Below are positions 17,184 through 25,212 of a stretch of DNA of 64,000 bases, piece by piece. Position numbers and translations under genes: made by a program. Under the pieces are notes generated by a model. It saw only the letters and a list, made by a program, of their open reading frames with translations. It had not been told where the DNA came from and did not search any database. Position 1 is the first letter of the stretch; each line of letters starts with the position of its first letter. Origin of the DNA: JAEINY01 sp942490535 (GTDB lineage Bacteria > Bacteroidota > Bacteroidia > Bacteroidales > Marinilabiliaceae); assembly GCA_942490535.1 (NCBI GenBank), contig CALNXQ010000001.1:124001-188000 (forward strand). Reading direction: 5' to 3'.

Positions 17184-19370
17184 TTAAAGATTCCTAAACA
17201 AGTAATCCGCTTTCATCTGATACAAGTGACTGCGAACATTACCCCCATAAATACTATGGTTGCGGTTCGGATAGGCAAACATATCAAATTGTTTTCCGGC
17301 CTGAACCAATCGATCCACATACTCCATTACATTTTGGAAATGGACATTGTCATCGGCGGTTCCGTGAATCAGGAATAGGCGACCACTCAAATCTTCCACA
17401 TGGTTGATGGGGCTGTTGTCGTCATACCCATTGGCGTTTTCACGCGGGCGACGCATGTAACGCTCGGTGTACACCGAATCGTAATAGCGCCAGTTAGTCA
17501 CTGGAGCCACTGCAATACCTACTTTAAATGCATCTGATTTACTCAAGCAAAGAGAGGTCATGAAACCACCATAGCTCCATCCCCAGATGCCAATGCGGTT
17601 ACCGTCAATATAATCCAGAGAAGCCAGGTATTTGGCGCCTTCAATCTGATCGTCAGACTCCAACTTACCCAGTTTCATATAGGTGCATTTGCGGAATGCT
17701 TCACCGCGGGCACCAGTACCCCGAGGGTCGATACAAACCACCATGTAGTCATTGGCTGCTAGATATTGTTCCCATCCAATGCCCCAGCGGTCTAGTACCT
17801 GTTGTGAGTTTGGCCCGCTGTATTGTGTCATTAAAACGGGGTATTGCTTATTGGCATCGAAGTTCAACGGTTTCACCATCCAGCCATTCAATTCAACGCC
17901 TTCGCTGGTTTTAAAACGGAAGAACTCTTTGGGGCTAATTTCGAAATCAGTTAAACGTTTTTTCAGTGCTTCATTTTCTTCCAATACGCGAATTTGTTTG
18001 CCTTTACCATCGTGCAAAGTCACTAATGTTGGCGTATTAACATTGGAAAAATAATTGATGTAATATTTAAACCCTTTGCTGAAAGCTGCGCTGTTTGTGC
18101 CTTCCTGAGTTGAGAAGGCCATGCTTTTTTTGCCATCGGTACGAATAGCATAGACTTCACGGCGCATGGGCGATTGGGCTGCCGCCTGGTAGTAGAACAT
18201 GCGGGTTTGAGCATTGTATCCCATGTATTCAGTGACATCCCAGTTTCCTTTTGTAATTTGTGCCACCTGACGGCCTGCCAGGGTATAAAGGTAGATGTGG
18301 TTATATCCATCCATCTCACCCACATATACAAAGTGTTTGCCATCCTCCAGAAACTGTAGGTTATCCAATACATCAGATTCGATGTAGAACTCATTGCGAT
18401 GTGTAAAAACGGCATTGGCAACTCCCGAAGCCGTATTGGCAATCAATAGATCCAACTGATTTTGATGGCGGTTCATGCGGATGATTCCCAGTTTACCGCC
18501 TTCTTTGGTAAAGCGCACTCGTGGAATGTAGATATCTGTTTCTTCGCCAATGTTCATGGTTTTGGTGGTTCTGTTCTTAATGTTAAACACGTGAACACTA
18601 ACCACTGAATTATCCTGACCGGCCTTGGGATATTTAAACTTGTATTGGTCGGGATACAAAGCGTTGGCTTCGTTGTTGGGATGAGAAGCCTGGTAAACCG
18701 GGAAAGAGAATTCTTTAACATTGGATTCATCGAAACGCACAAAGGCAATTTCTTCGCTGTTGGCCGACCAGTCATAAGCCTGGTTGTAGCCAAATTCTTC
18801 TTCGTAAACCCAGTCGGGTGCTCCGTTAATGATTTTGTTGAATTCACCATCGGTAGTGATGGCGCTTTCTGTACCGAACTTTAGCTTTTTCAGGAATAAA
18901 TCATTGTCACGCATGTAGGCGACCATTTCTCCATTGGGTGAGAAGGTAGCGATTTGTTGTTTGCCACTATCTGATAATGCTTCCAGTTCTTTTCTCTCAA
19001 TGTCATAGACGTAGTAATTGGCTTTGAAAGAGTGGCGGTAAATACTTTCACTATTGGTATATAGCAATAGTTTGGTTTCATTGCCATTGAACTCATAACC
19101 TTCGATGGTTTCGACAGGACAGTTCTCCAATTCTTCCAGATTGATAATGGTGCCCACTTTATTGCCTGATGCATAGGCGAATTTCTCAACGCGTTTTCCT
19201 TTTTCAAGCGTGGTAAAATGAATCCCGTCATTCATTGATCTCAAACCACGGACGGAACGGGCATAAAAAGAATAGTTCTTATTAATGTCGTCAAGAGAGA
19301 CTTTCTTTTTTTGTGCCGTTACCATATACGGCATCAATAAGGCAGTCAAAACGAATAATAAATGTTTCAT
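17184..19370 (-). CDS. DPP-IV-like S9 family prolyl peptidase
   Basis: 728 residues with a cleavable signal (MKHLLFVLTALLMPYMVTAQ), so exported. The N-terminal beta-propeller (~30-480, with TDGEFNKIINGAPDWVYEEEFGYNQAYDWS carrying the substrate-amino-terminus-binding EE pair) is followed by the alpha/beta hydrolase domain. The triad is Ser599 in GWSYGG, Asp673 in GTADDNVH and His705 in NRNHSI; the 32-residue Asp-to-His spacing is the same as in human DPP4. It cleaves dipeptides or tripeptides after proline or alanine from oligopeptides in the periplasm. It appears to be a single-gene unit. Confidence 0.92.
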   Translation of the reverse strand: MKHLLFVLTALLMPYMVTAQKKKVSLDDINKNYSFYARSVRGLRSMNDGIHFTTLEKGKRVEKFAYASGNKVGTIINLEELENCPVETIEGYEFNGNETKLLLYTNSESIYRHSFKANYYVYDIERKELEALSDSGKQQIATFSPNGEMVAYMRDNDLFLKKLKFGTESAITTDGEFNKIINGAPDWVYEEEFGYNQAYDWSANSEEIAFVRFDESNVKEFSFPVYQASHPNNEANALYPDQYKFKYPKAGQDNSVVSVHVFNIKNRTTKTMNIGEETDIYIPRVRFTKEGGKLGIIRMNRHQNQLDLLIANTASGVANAVFTHRNEFYIESDVLDNLQFLEDGKHFVYVGEMDGYNHIYLYTLAGRQVAQITKGNWDVTEYMGYNAQTRMFYYQAAAQSPMRREVYAIRTDGKKSMAFSTQEGTNSAAFSKGFKYYINYFSNVNTPTLVTLHDGKGKQIRVLEENEALKKRLTDFEISPKEFFRFKTSEGVELNGWMVKPLNFDANKQYPVLMTQYSGPNSQQVLDRWGIGWEQYLAANDYMVVCIDPRGTGARGEAFRKCTYMKLGKLESDDQIEGAKYLASLDYIDGNRIGIWGWSYGGFMTSLCLSKSDAFKVGIAVAPVTNWRYYDSVYTERYMRRPRENANGYDDNSPINHVEDLSGRLFLIHGTADDNVHFQNVMEYVDRLVQAGKQFDMFAYPNRNHSIYGGNVRSHLYQMKADYLFRNL

Positions 19371-19551
19371 GATTTATCTGTTTTTTTATTTAATTGCACA
19401 TAAGGTGGGTAAGGCCCATGAAAACTTTACCTCAGAGTCAAAACTACAAAATAAGCCATGGATAAAACAAGGGGATTTGACAGTATTGTTAAATTGTGTC
19501 CATGAAAGTGTAATTTTTCAAGATAGTGCCGCTGCTTTCAGCTGTTTTATA

Positions 19552-19559
19552 TATCTTTG
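19552..19559 (+). promoter_or_regulatory. -7 box upstream of thrS
   Basis: TATCTTTG matches TAnnTTTG, 30 bp before the thrS start. No TTG lies at the usual spacing, so only the -7 element is clear. Confidence 0.55.
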
Positions 19560-19589
19560 CGTGTTTTTTAAAATCAATGAAGCAGAAGC

Positions 19590-21539
19590 ATGATAAAAAT
19601 CACATTTCCTGACCTGAGTGTCAGAGAGTTTAATGAAGGCGTAACCGGTTTAGAGATAGCGGGTAGCATTAGTTCACGCCTGGCTAAGGAGGTATTGGCA
19701 ATAAGTGTTAACGATTCCATTATGGATTTGACGCGCCCCATTACCACGGATGCCACGATTAAACTTCATAAGTGGGATGATGCGGAAGGCAAACATGCGT
19801 TTTGGCATTCATCGGCTCACTTGTTGGCCGAAGCCATTGAAGCGCTTTATCCGGGAACGAAATTTGGAATCGGACCAACCATTGAAAATGGATTTTATTA
19901 CGATATAGATACTCCAGAAGGGGTTGTGATCAAAGATTCGGACTTGCCAAAGGTTGAAAAGAAAATGAAAGAGTTGGCCAGTCAGAAAAATGACTATCTA
20001 CGTGAAGAGGTGTCCAAGCAGGAAGCTTTGGATTTCTTTGGTAAAAAAGACGAAACGTACAAAGTTGAATTGATCAATGAGCTGGAAGATGGTACCATCT
20101 CGTTTTACAAGCAAGGTAATTTCACCGATTTGTGTCGGGGGCCACACTTGCCGTCTACAGCACCCATCAAGGCTGTTAAGTTATTGAGTGTAGCGGGTGC
20201 CTATTGGAGAGGCGATGAGAAACGGAAACAATTGACACGTATTTATGGTGTTTCGTTCCCAAAGGCAAAAATGCTGGAAGAGCATTTGTTGTTGTTGGAA
20301 GAAGCTATGAAACGCGATCACCGGAAGATTGGTAAAGAATTGGAGTTGTTTGCATTTTCGCAGAAAGTTGGTCAGGGGTTGCCATTGTGGTTGCCTAAAG
20401 GAGCCAGGCTGCGCGAGCGTTTGGAAAACTTCCTCAAGAAAGTGCAGAGTCGATATGGGTACGAGCCGGTGATTACCCCTCATATTGGAAATAAAGAGTT
20501 GTATGTGACGTCCGGGCATTATGCCAAGTATGGTAAGGATTCGTTCCAGCCAATCAATACGCCTGCTGAAGGGGAGGAATTCTTGCTGAAGCCCATGAAT
20601 TGTCCGCACCACTGCGAGATTTATAAAGTAAAGCCACGCTCTTATAAGGATTTACCCATCCGTTTTGCAGAGTTTGGAACGGTATACCGTTATGAGCAAA
20701 GTGGTGAGTTGCATGGGTTGACAAGGGTAAGAGGATTTACTCAGGATGATGCGCATTTGTTCTGTCGTCCGGATCAGTTGAAAGATGAATTTAAAAAAGT
20801 AATCGATATTATTCTGTATATCTTTAAAGCATTGGATTTTAAAGAATACATTACGCAGGTTTCATTGCGCGACAAGGAGGATCATTCCAAATACATCGGA
20901 AGTGATGAGAATTGGGATAAGGCTGAACAAGCGATTATTGAAGCGTGTGAGGAGAAGGGAATGAATACCATCATTGAGTATGGTGAGGCTGCATTCTATG
21001 GTCCTAAGTTGGATTTTATGGTGAAGGATGCATTGGGACGTAAATGGCAGTTGGGAACCATTCAGGTGGATTATAACTTGCCAGAGCGTTTCGAACTGGA
21101 GTATATTGGTAGTGATAATCAAAAACACCGTCCCGTGATGATTCACCGGGCTCCATTTGGTAGTATGGAACGTTTCGTGGCTGTGTTAATAGAACATACA
21201 GCAGGAAAATTCCCATTATGGTTAACGCCTGAGCAGGTAGTGATATTACCGATCAGTGAAAAACATAATGAGTATGCAAAAAAAGTTTTGAATTTCCTGA
21301 ATAATTCCGATATTCGTGCCGTTCTGGATGACCGTAATGAGAAAATCGGTAAAAAGATCAGGGACAATGAATTAAAGCGTATTCCTTACTTGCTGGTTGT
21401 CGGTGAAAAAGAAGCCGAGGAGAACAAAGTTGCTGTTCGTCGTCAGGGAGAAGGGGATCAAGGCGTGATGTCACCAGAAGATTTTGTTAACTTCATCAAT
21501 CAGGAAGTGGACAAGATGCTTTCTGAAATTGAAAATTAG
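19590..21539 (+). CDS. thrS: Threonyl-tRNA synthetase
   Basis: 649 residues, full length. TGS domain at 1-62, editing domain with HSSAHLLAEAI and CRGPHLPST, then the class II core with MNCPHHCEIY (zinc Cys/His), RFAEFGTVYRYEQSGELHGLTRVRGFTQDDAH and the C-terminal anticodon-binding domain (VVILPISEKHNEYA, LDDRNEKIGKKIRD). It charges tRNA-Thr. It leads the widely conserved thrS-infC-rpmI-rplT cluster and starts 30 bp after a -7 box. Confidence 0.97.
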   Translation: MIKITFPDLSVREFNEGVTGLEIAGSISSRLAKEVLAISVNDSIMDLTRPITTDATIKLHKWDDAEGKHAFWHSSAHLLAEAIEALYPGTKFGIGPTIENGFYYDIDTPEGVVIKDSDLPKVEKKMKELASQKNDYLREEVSKQEALDFFGKKDETYKVELINELEDGTISFYKQGNFTDLCRGPHLPSTAPIKAVKLLSVAGAYWRGDEKRKQLTRIYGVSFPKAKMLEEHLLLLEEAMKRDHRKIGKELELFAFSQKVGQGLPLWLPKGARLRERLENFLKKVQSRYGYEPVITPHIGNKELYVTSGHYAKYGKDSFQPINTPAEGEEFLLKPMNCPHHCEIYKVKPRSYKDLPIRFAEFGTVYRYEQSGELHGLTRVRGFTQDDAHLFCRPDQLKDEFKKVIDIILYIFKALDFKEYITQVSLRDKEDHSKYIGSDENWDKAEQAIIEACEEKGMNTIIEYGEAAFYGPKLDFMVKDALGRKWQLGTIQVDYNLPERFELEYIGSDNQKHRPVMIHRAPFGSMERFVAVLIEHTAGKFPLWLTPEQVVILPISEKHNEYAKKVLNFLNNSDIRAVLDDRNEKIGKKIRDNELKRIPYLLVVGEKEAEENKVAVRRQGEGDQGVMSPEDFVNFINQEVDKMLSEIEN

Positions 21540-21567
21540 TATTCACTAAATTAAGGAGGGTTTAACA

Positions 21568-22131
21568 ATAGCTAGACCAAACAAAAGACAGGTAAGACCT
21601 AAGAAAGAAGAACCGGCTCATCGAATTAATCGATTGATCAGGGTTCCTCAGGTAAGGTTAGTCGGTGATAACATCGAAAACCCGGGGGTATTTCCGACAG
21701 TAGAAGCCTTGAAAATGGCTGATGAACAGGATTTGGATTTGGTAGAAATTTCACCAAAGGCCGATCCGCCAGTATGTAAGATTACAGATTACCAGAAATT
21801 CCTTTATCAGCAAAAGAAAAAGCAGAAGGAAATGAAGGCAAAAGCTGTGAAAGTAATCGTTAAAGAGATCCGTTTTGGACCAAATACCGACGATCACGAT
21901 TATCAGTTTAAGTTGAGGCATGCTGAAAAGTTCTTGGAAGAAGGAGCGAAAGTAAAGGCTTTTGTGTTCTTTAAAGGCCGTTCGATATTGTTTAAGGACA
22001 AAGGCGAGATTTTGTTGTTACGTTTTGCTCAGGATCTGGAAGAGATCGGAAAAGTAGAGCAACTTCCCAAATTGGAAGGTAAGCGCATGATCATGTTTAT
22101 GGCTCCTAAAGCATCGGCTAAGAAGAAATAA
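21568..22131 (+). CDS. infC: Translation initiation factor IF-3 with AUA start codon
   Basis: 187 residues when started at ATA 21568. A very strong ribosome site AAGGAGGG (21553-21560) lies 7 bp upstream, and the frame from there gives the conserved basic leader ARPNKRQVRPKKEEPAHRIN that IF-3 proteins have before IRVPQVRLVGD. No ATG, GTG or TTG is available at the right distance; a TTG at 21634 would cut off ~22 residues. IF-3 discriminates against non-standard start codons, so AUA (like AUU in E. coli) lets it repress its own synthesis. Domains: N-terminal ~1-85, basic linker helix (QQKKKQKEMKAK), C-terminal ~95-187. Confidence 0.92.
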   Translation: MARPNKRQVRPKKEEPAHRINRLIRVPQVRLVGDNIENPGVFPTVEALKMADEQDLDLVEISPKADPPVCKITDYQKFLYQQKKKQKEMKAKAVKVIVKEIRFGPNTDDHDYQFKLRHAEKFLEEGAKVKAFVFFKGRSILFKDKGEILLLRFAQDLEEIGKVEQLPKLEGKRMIMFMAPKASAKKK

Positions 22132-22163
22132 GGCCAATTTTTATAACTAAATATATAGGAATA

Positions 22164-22361
22164 ATGCCAAAAATGAAAACGAACTCCAGTGCGAAGAAGA
22201 GATTCACAATCACTGGGAGTGGAAAAATTAAGAGGAAGCACGCGTTTAAAAGTCACATCTTGACTAAGAAATCAACAAAGCGTAAGAGAAACTTGACGTA
22301 TGCAGGCACTGTTCACAAAGCTGATGAATCAAACATCAAGCTGTTATTGAACATGAAGTAA
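22164..22361 (+). CDS. rpmI: Ribosomal protein bL35
   Basis: 65 residues, standard size. The sequence PKMKTNSSAKKRF, then a GSGKIKRKHAFKSHILTKKS core rich in Lys and Arg, is diagnostic. It binds 23S rRNA in the large subunit. It lies between infC and rplT with a 32-bp gap from infC. Confidence 0.96.
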   Translation: MPKMKTNSSAKKRFTITGSGKIKRKHAFKSHILTKKSTKRKRNLTYAGTVHKADESNIKLLLNMK

Positions 22362-22405
22362 GCGTTCTTCTTAAAAGAGAAATTAATTAATTTAACCAGA
22401 GTGAA

Positions 22406-22444
22406 TTAGCCGAAAGATCCCGTTGGTCGGGACGCTAACCATTC
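22406..22444 (+). promoter_or_regulatory. Structured leader hairpin before rplT
   Basis: TTAGC (22406-22410) pairs with GCTAA (22434-22438), and inside it CCCG (22419-22422) pairs with CGGG (22428-22431) around TTGGT, leaving an asymmetric internal loop CGAAAGAT / AC. Outer GAAT/ATTC can extend the stem. A structured RNA 15 nt before rplT fits an L20-binding autoregulatory element, as known in other phyla by different sequences; inferred. Confidence 0.5.
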
Positions 22445-22459
22445 GAAAATGATTTAGAA

Positions 22460-22810
22460 ATGCCAAGATCAGTAAATCATGTTGCGTCGAGAGAGAGACG
22501 TAGAAAGTTGTTGAAGAAAACCAAAGGTTACTTTGGTAGAAGAAAAAATGTTTGGACTGTTGCGAAAAATACCTATGAAAAAGGTTTGCAGTATGCGTAC
22601 CGCGACAGAAAGAAGAAGAAAAGTAATTTCAGAGCATTGTGGATTATGCGTATTAACGCAGCCGCTCGCTTGGAAGGAGTTTCGTATAGTAAGTTAATGG
22701 GTATGTTGCACAAAGAGAACATCGAAATTAACCGCAAAGTTTTGGCTGACCTTGCTGTGAATCATCCTGAAGCTTTTAAAGCTGTAGTGAAAAAAGCTAT
22801 GAATGCTTAA
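22460..22810 (+). CDS. rplT: Ribosomal protein bL20
   Basis: 116 residues. PRSVNHVASRERRRKLLKKTKGYFGRRKN, then YAYRDRKKKKSNFRALWIMRINAA and SYSKLMGMLHKENIEINRKVLADLA match bL20 throughout. It is an early assembly protein of the large subunit and often the operon's translational repressor. A hairpin lies in the 98-bp gap before it and a terminator follows. Confidence 0.97.
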   Translation: MPRSVNHVASRERRRKLLKKTKGYFGRRKNVWTVAKNTYEKGLQYAYRDRKKKKSNFRALWIMRINAAARLEGVSYSKLMGMLHKENIEINRKVLADLAVNHPEAFKAVVKKAMNA

Positions 22811-22838
22811 TTCAACGATTCGCTTAATAATATATTAT

Positions 22839-22864
22839 AAAGGAGGCTTAGGCCTCCTTTTTTG
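22839..22864 (+). terminator. Terminator of the thrS-rplT operon
   Basis: AAAGGAGGC at 22839-22847 pairs perfectly with GCCTCCTTT at 22852-22860, TTAG loop, followed by further T. Confidence 0.92.
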
Positions 22865-22926
22865 CTTTATTTAAGTCCGGGTTTTAACTTATCACTGTTT
22901 CATACCCGATACTTGTGCTCTTTTTT

Positions 22927-22934
22927 TATCTTTG
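22927..22934 (+). promoter_or_regulatory. -7 box upstream of dapB
   Basis: TATCTTTG, a TAnnTTTG match, 31 bp before the dapB ATG and downstream of the rplT terminator. No convincing TTG at the -33 distance. Confidence 0.55.
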
Positions 22935-22965
22935 CTCTTATAAGATAAAATAAGTAGAAGAGCGC

Positions 22966-23682
22966 ATGAAGATAGCATTGATAGGATATGGGAAAATGGG
23001 CAAGGAGATTGAGAAAATTGCCCTGGATCGTGGTCATGAAATTGTGACTGTTATTGATGTTTCCACCAATGGGTCCTTTGACGACGAAGCTTTTAAATCG
23101 GCCGATGTCGCCATTGAGTTCACCCGGCCTGAAGCGGCCTACGATAATTACCTCCAATGCTTCAATAAAAATATACCGGTTGTGTCCGGGACTACCGGTT
23201 GGTTAGATCATCTAGAAGATATTAAGAAGCGGTGTGCTACGGATAAAAAGACCTTCTTTTATGCCTCCAATTTTAGTTTAGGTGTCAATATTTTCTTCGA
23301 GATTAACAAGCAGTTGGCGCGCCTTATGAATAAAGTGCAAGAGTATGAAGTAAGTATGGAAGAGGTACATCATACTCAAAAATTAGATGCGCCAAGCGGA
23401 ACTGCCATTACACTGGCAGAAGGGATTATTGAAAATCTGGAGCGAAAAAATAATTGGGCCAGTGAGACGGCAGATAAAGCGGATGAAATTGCTATTAAGG
23501 CTTTCCGTGAAGGCGATGTGCCGGGTATTCACACCGTGAAATACGATTCTTCGGTGGACGAAATTGTGATTCATCACAGTGCTAAATCGCGAAAGGGATT
23601 TGCGCTGGGTGCTGTCTTGGCCGCTGAATTTGTGAAAGGCAAGACGGGTTTTTTATCCATGAAAGATTTATTAAACTTCTAA
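22966..23682 (+). CDS. dapB: 4-hydroxy-tetrahydrodipicolinate reductase
   Basis: 238 residues, typical of the Bacteroidota form. It begins with the NAD(P)-binding MKIALIGYGKMGKE, continues with VSGTTGW and SNFSLGVNIFFE, and has the catalytic block EEVHHTQKLDAPSGTA (His pair and Lys). It makes tetrahydrodipicolinate in the lysine/diaminopimelate pathway. It starts a unit with the signal peptidase genes, a pairing I recall from other Bacteroidota. Confidence 0.95.
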   Translation: MKIALIGYGKMGKEIEKIALDRGHEIVTVIDVSTNGSFDDEAFKSADVAIEFTRPEAAYDNYLQCFNKNIPVVSGTTGWLDHLEDIKKRCATDKKTFFYASNFSLGVNIFFEINKQLARLMNKVQEYEVSMEEVHHTQKLDAPSGTAITLAEGIIENLERKNNWASETADKADEIAIKAFREGDVPGIHTVKYDSSVDEIVIHHSAKSRKGFALGAVLAAEFVKGKTGFLSMKDLLNF

Positions 23683-23694
23683 CCTTAATTAAAT

Positions 23695-25125
23695 ATGATG
23701 CAAAACATACCTATGGCTCGATGGATTAAATTTGGTATTGCCAGTTTAGTTTTCATCTTGTGGGTAATTTGGGTGGGTAACTTCTGGTTACTACTGTTAT
23801 ATCCTTTACTTTTTGATGCTTATATCACCAAGAAAGTACCTTGGGATTTTTGGAAAAAACAAAAAGATGGTCAAAAACCCAATAAAGTTATTGAATGGAT
23901 CGATGCATTAGTGTTTGCATTGGTTGCTGTCTATCTCATTAATATCTTCTTGTTTCAAAACTATAAGATACCAACAAGCTCTTTAGAGAAATCCTTGTTG
24001 GTGGGTGATCATTTATTTGTAAGTAAAGTCAGTTTTGGGCCACGCATGCCCAATACGCCCATTGCTTTCCCATTGGTTCAAAACACTTTTCCCGTCATCA
24101 ACACCAAGTCGTATTCTAGTTGGCCCCATTGGGACTATAAAAGGCTGGCTGGTTTTGGTGATGTAAAGCGAGACGATATTGTGGTGTTTAATTTTCCTGC
24201 TGGTGATTCGGTGCCTTTTAAAGTAACCAATCCGGATATCTATAATTTATCCATGGAGGTTGGCATTGGAGAAGCAGCTCGTAATTCTAAATTACTGCCC
24301 ACTCAACCATTCAATTCAGCCTGGGAGCGTAATAATTACTTCCGTAGTATCGGTCGGAAAATAATCGATAACAATGAAGCTTCTTATGGAGAGGTGCTGT
24401 ATCGGCCGGTTGATCGCCGTGATAATTATGTGAAACGTTGTGTGGCTCTGCCAGGCGATGTGTTTGAAATTCGAAGCAACCAGATTTACATCGATGGGGA
24501 GAAAGTGAATAATCCGGAAGGTTTGCAGCATAATTATACCGTTACTACTGATGGAACAACCTTAAATGATCGTTTCTTTGATAAAATTGGTGTGGCGAAG
24601 GATGATCAAATGGGTATGTCGCCCAATTACTTTTTGCCCTTAACTGCTGCTCAGCTTGAGCAAGTAAAAGGATTTAGTTTCATTAAAAGTGTGAGAGTGC
24701 AGGAAATGAAACCCGATTCAAGTGGGTTGCAAACCTTTCCACATAGTCCGGACTATAACTGGAGCCGTGATAATTATGGGCCTTTAAAGATGCCCGCAGC
24801 TGGCGAGACGGTCGCATTAGACCTGAAGAATCTGGTTTTGTACGATCGCATCATCACAGCCTATGAAGGCAATACTTTAAAAGTTAAAGAGGGTGATGTT
24901 TTTATCAATGGCGAAAAGGCAGATTCCTATACCTTTAAAATGAATTATTACTTTATGTTAGGTGATAATCGGCATAAATCAGCGGATTCACGTTTCTGGG
25001 GTTTTGTACCGGAAGATCATATTGTTGGAAAGCCCATTTTAGTTTGGCTTTCATTGGATAAGGATAAAAGCTTTCCAGCCAGTATTCGGTGGAATCGGTT
25101 TTTTAAGATCGTACATAATAATTAA
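23695..25125 (+). CDS. lepB: Signal peptidase I, copy 1 of 3
   Basis: 476 residues. Three N-terminal membrane segments (~15-30, ~30-42 and ~70-88) precede the catalytic block IPTSSLEKSLLVGDHLFVSK, with Ser96 as the likely nucleophile. The Lys lies in the RRDNYVKRCVALPGD block. A long insert follows between the Lys block and the final MLGDNRHKSADSRFWGFVPEDHIVGKP box, as in Bacteroidota SPI. It removes signal peptides from secreted proteins at the outer face of the inner membrane. It lies 12 bp after dapB. Copy 2 is nearly identical over its whole length, so the pair is a recent tandem duplication. Confidence 0.94.
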   Translation: MMQNIPMARWIKFGIASLVFILWVIWVGNFWLLLLYPLLFDAYITKKVPWDFWKKQKDGQKPNKVIEWIDALVFALVAVYLINIFLFQNYKIPTSSLEKSLLVGDHLFVSKVSFGPRMPNTPIAFPLVQNTFPVINTKSYSSWPHWDYKRLAGFGDVKRDDIVVFNFPAGDSVPFKVTNPDIYNLSMEVGIGEAARNSKLLPTQPFNSAWERNNYFRSIGRKIIDNNEASYGEVLYRPVDRRDNYVKRCVALPGDVFEIRSNQIYIDGEKVNNPEGLQHNYTVTTDGTTLNDRFFDKIGVAKDDQMGMSPNYFLPLTAAQLEQVKGFSFIKSVRVQEMKPDSSGLQTFPHSPDYNWSRDNYGPLKMPAAGETVALDLKNLVLYDRIITAYEGNTLKVKEGDVFINGEKADSYTFKMNYYFMLGDNRHKSADSRFWGFVPEDHIVGKPILVWLSLDKDKSFPASIRWNRFFKIVHNN

Positions 25126-25135
25126 ACAACATATA

Positions 25136-25167
25136 AAGAAGTTTCCCTTGGAAACTTCTTTTTTTCT
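25136..25167 (+). terminator. Hairpin terminator after lepB copy 1
   Basis: AAGAAGTTTCC pairs with GGAAACTTCTT around a 3-nt loop, followed by T. A damaged version of the same hairpin lies after copy 2 at about 26653-26677. Confidence 0.75.
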
Positions 25168-25212
25168 ATGCAGTTGAAAGCTACAATTAATTTCGAACCC
25201 TAATTAATTATA
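25150..25212 (+). repeat. Duplication scar: remnant of the copy-3 start between lepB copies 1 and 2
   Basis: The bases GGAAACTTC-T(n)-CTATGCAGTTGAAA here (25150-25179) recur at 26664-26693, where the ATG is the start of the third peptidase. Here the same ATGCAGTTGAAA runs into unrelated bases and then into a copy of the sequence upstream of copy 1 (AACC-TAATTAA-ATGCAAAACATACCTATG). This is what a tandem duplication spanning copy 1 and the first codons of copy 3 would leave. Confidence 0.75.
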
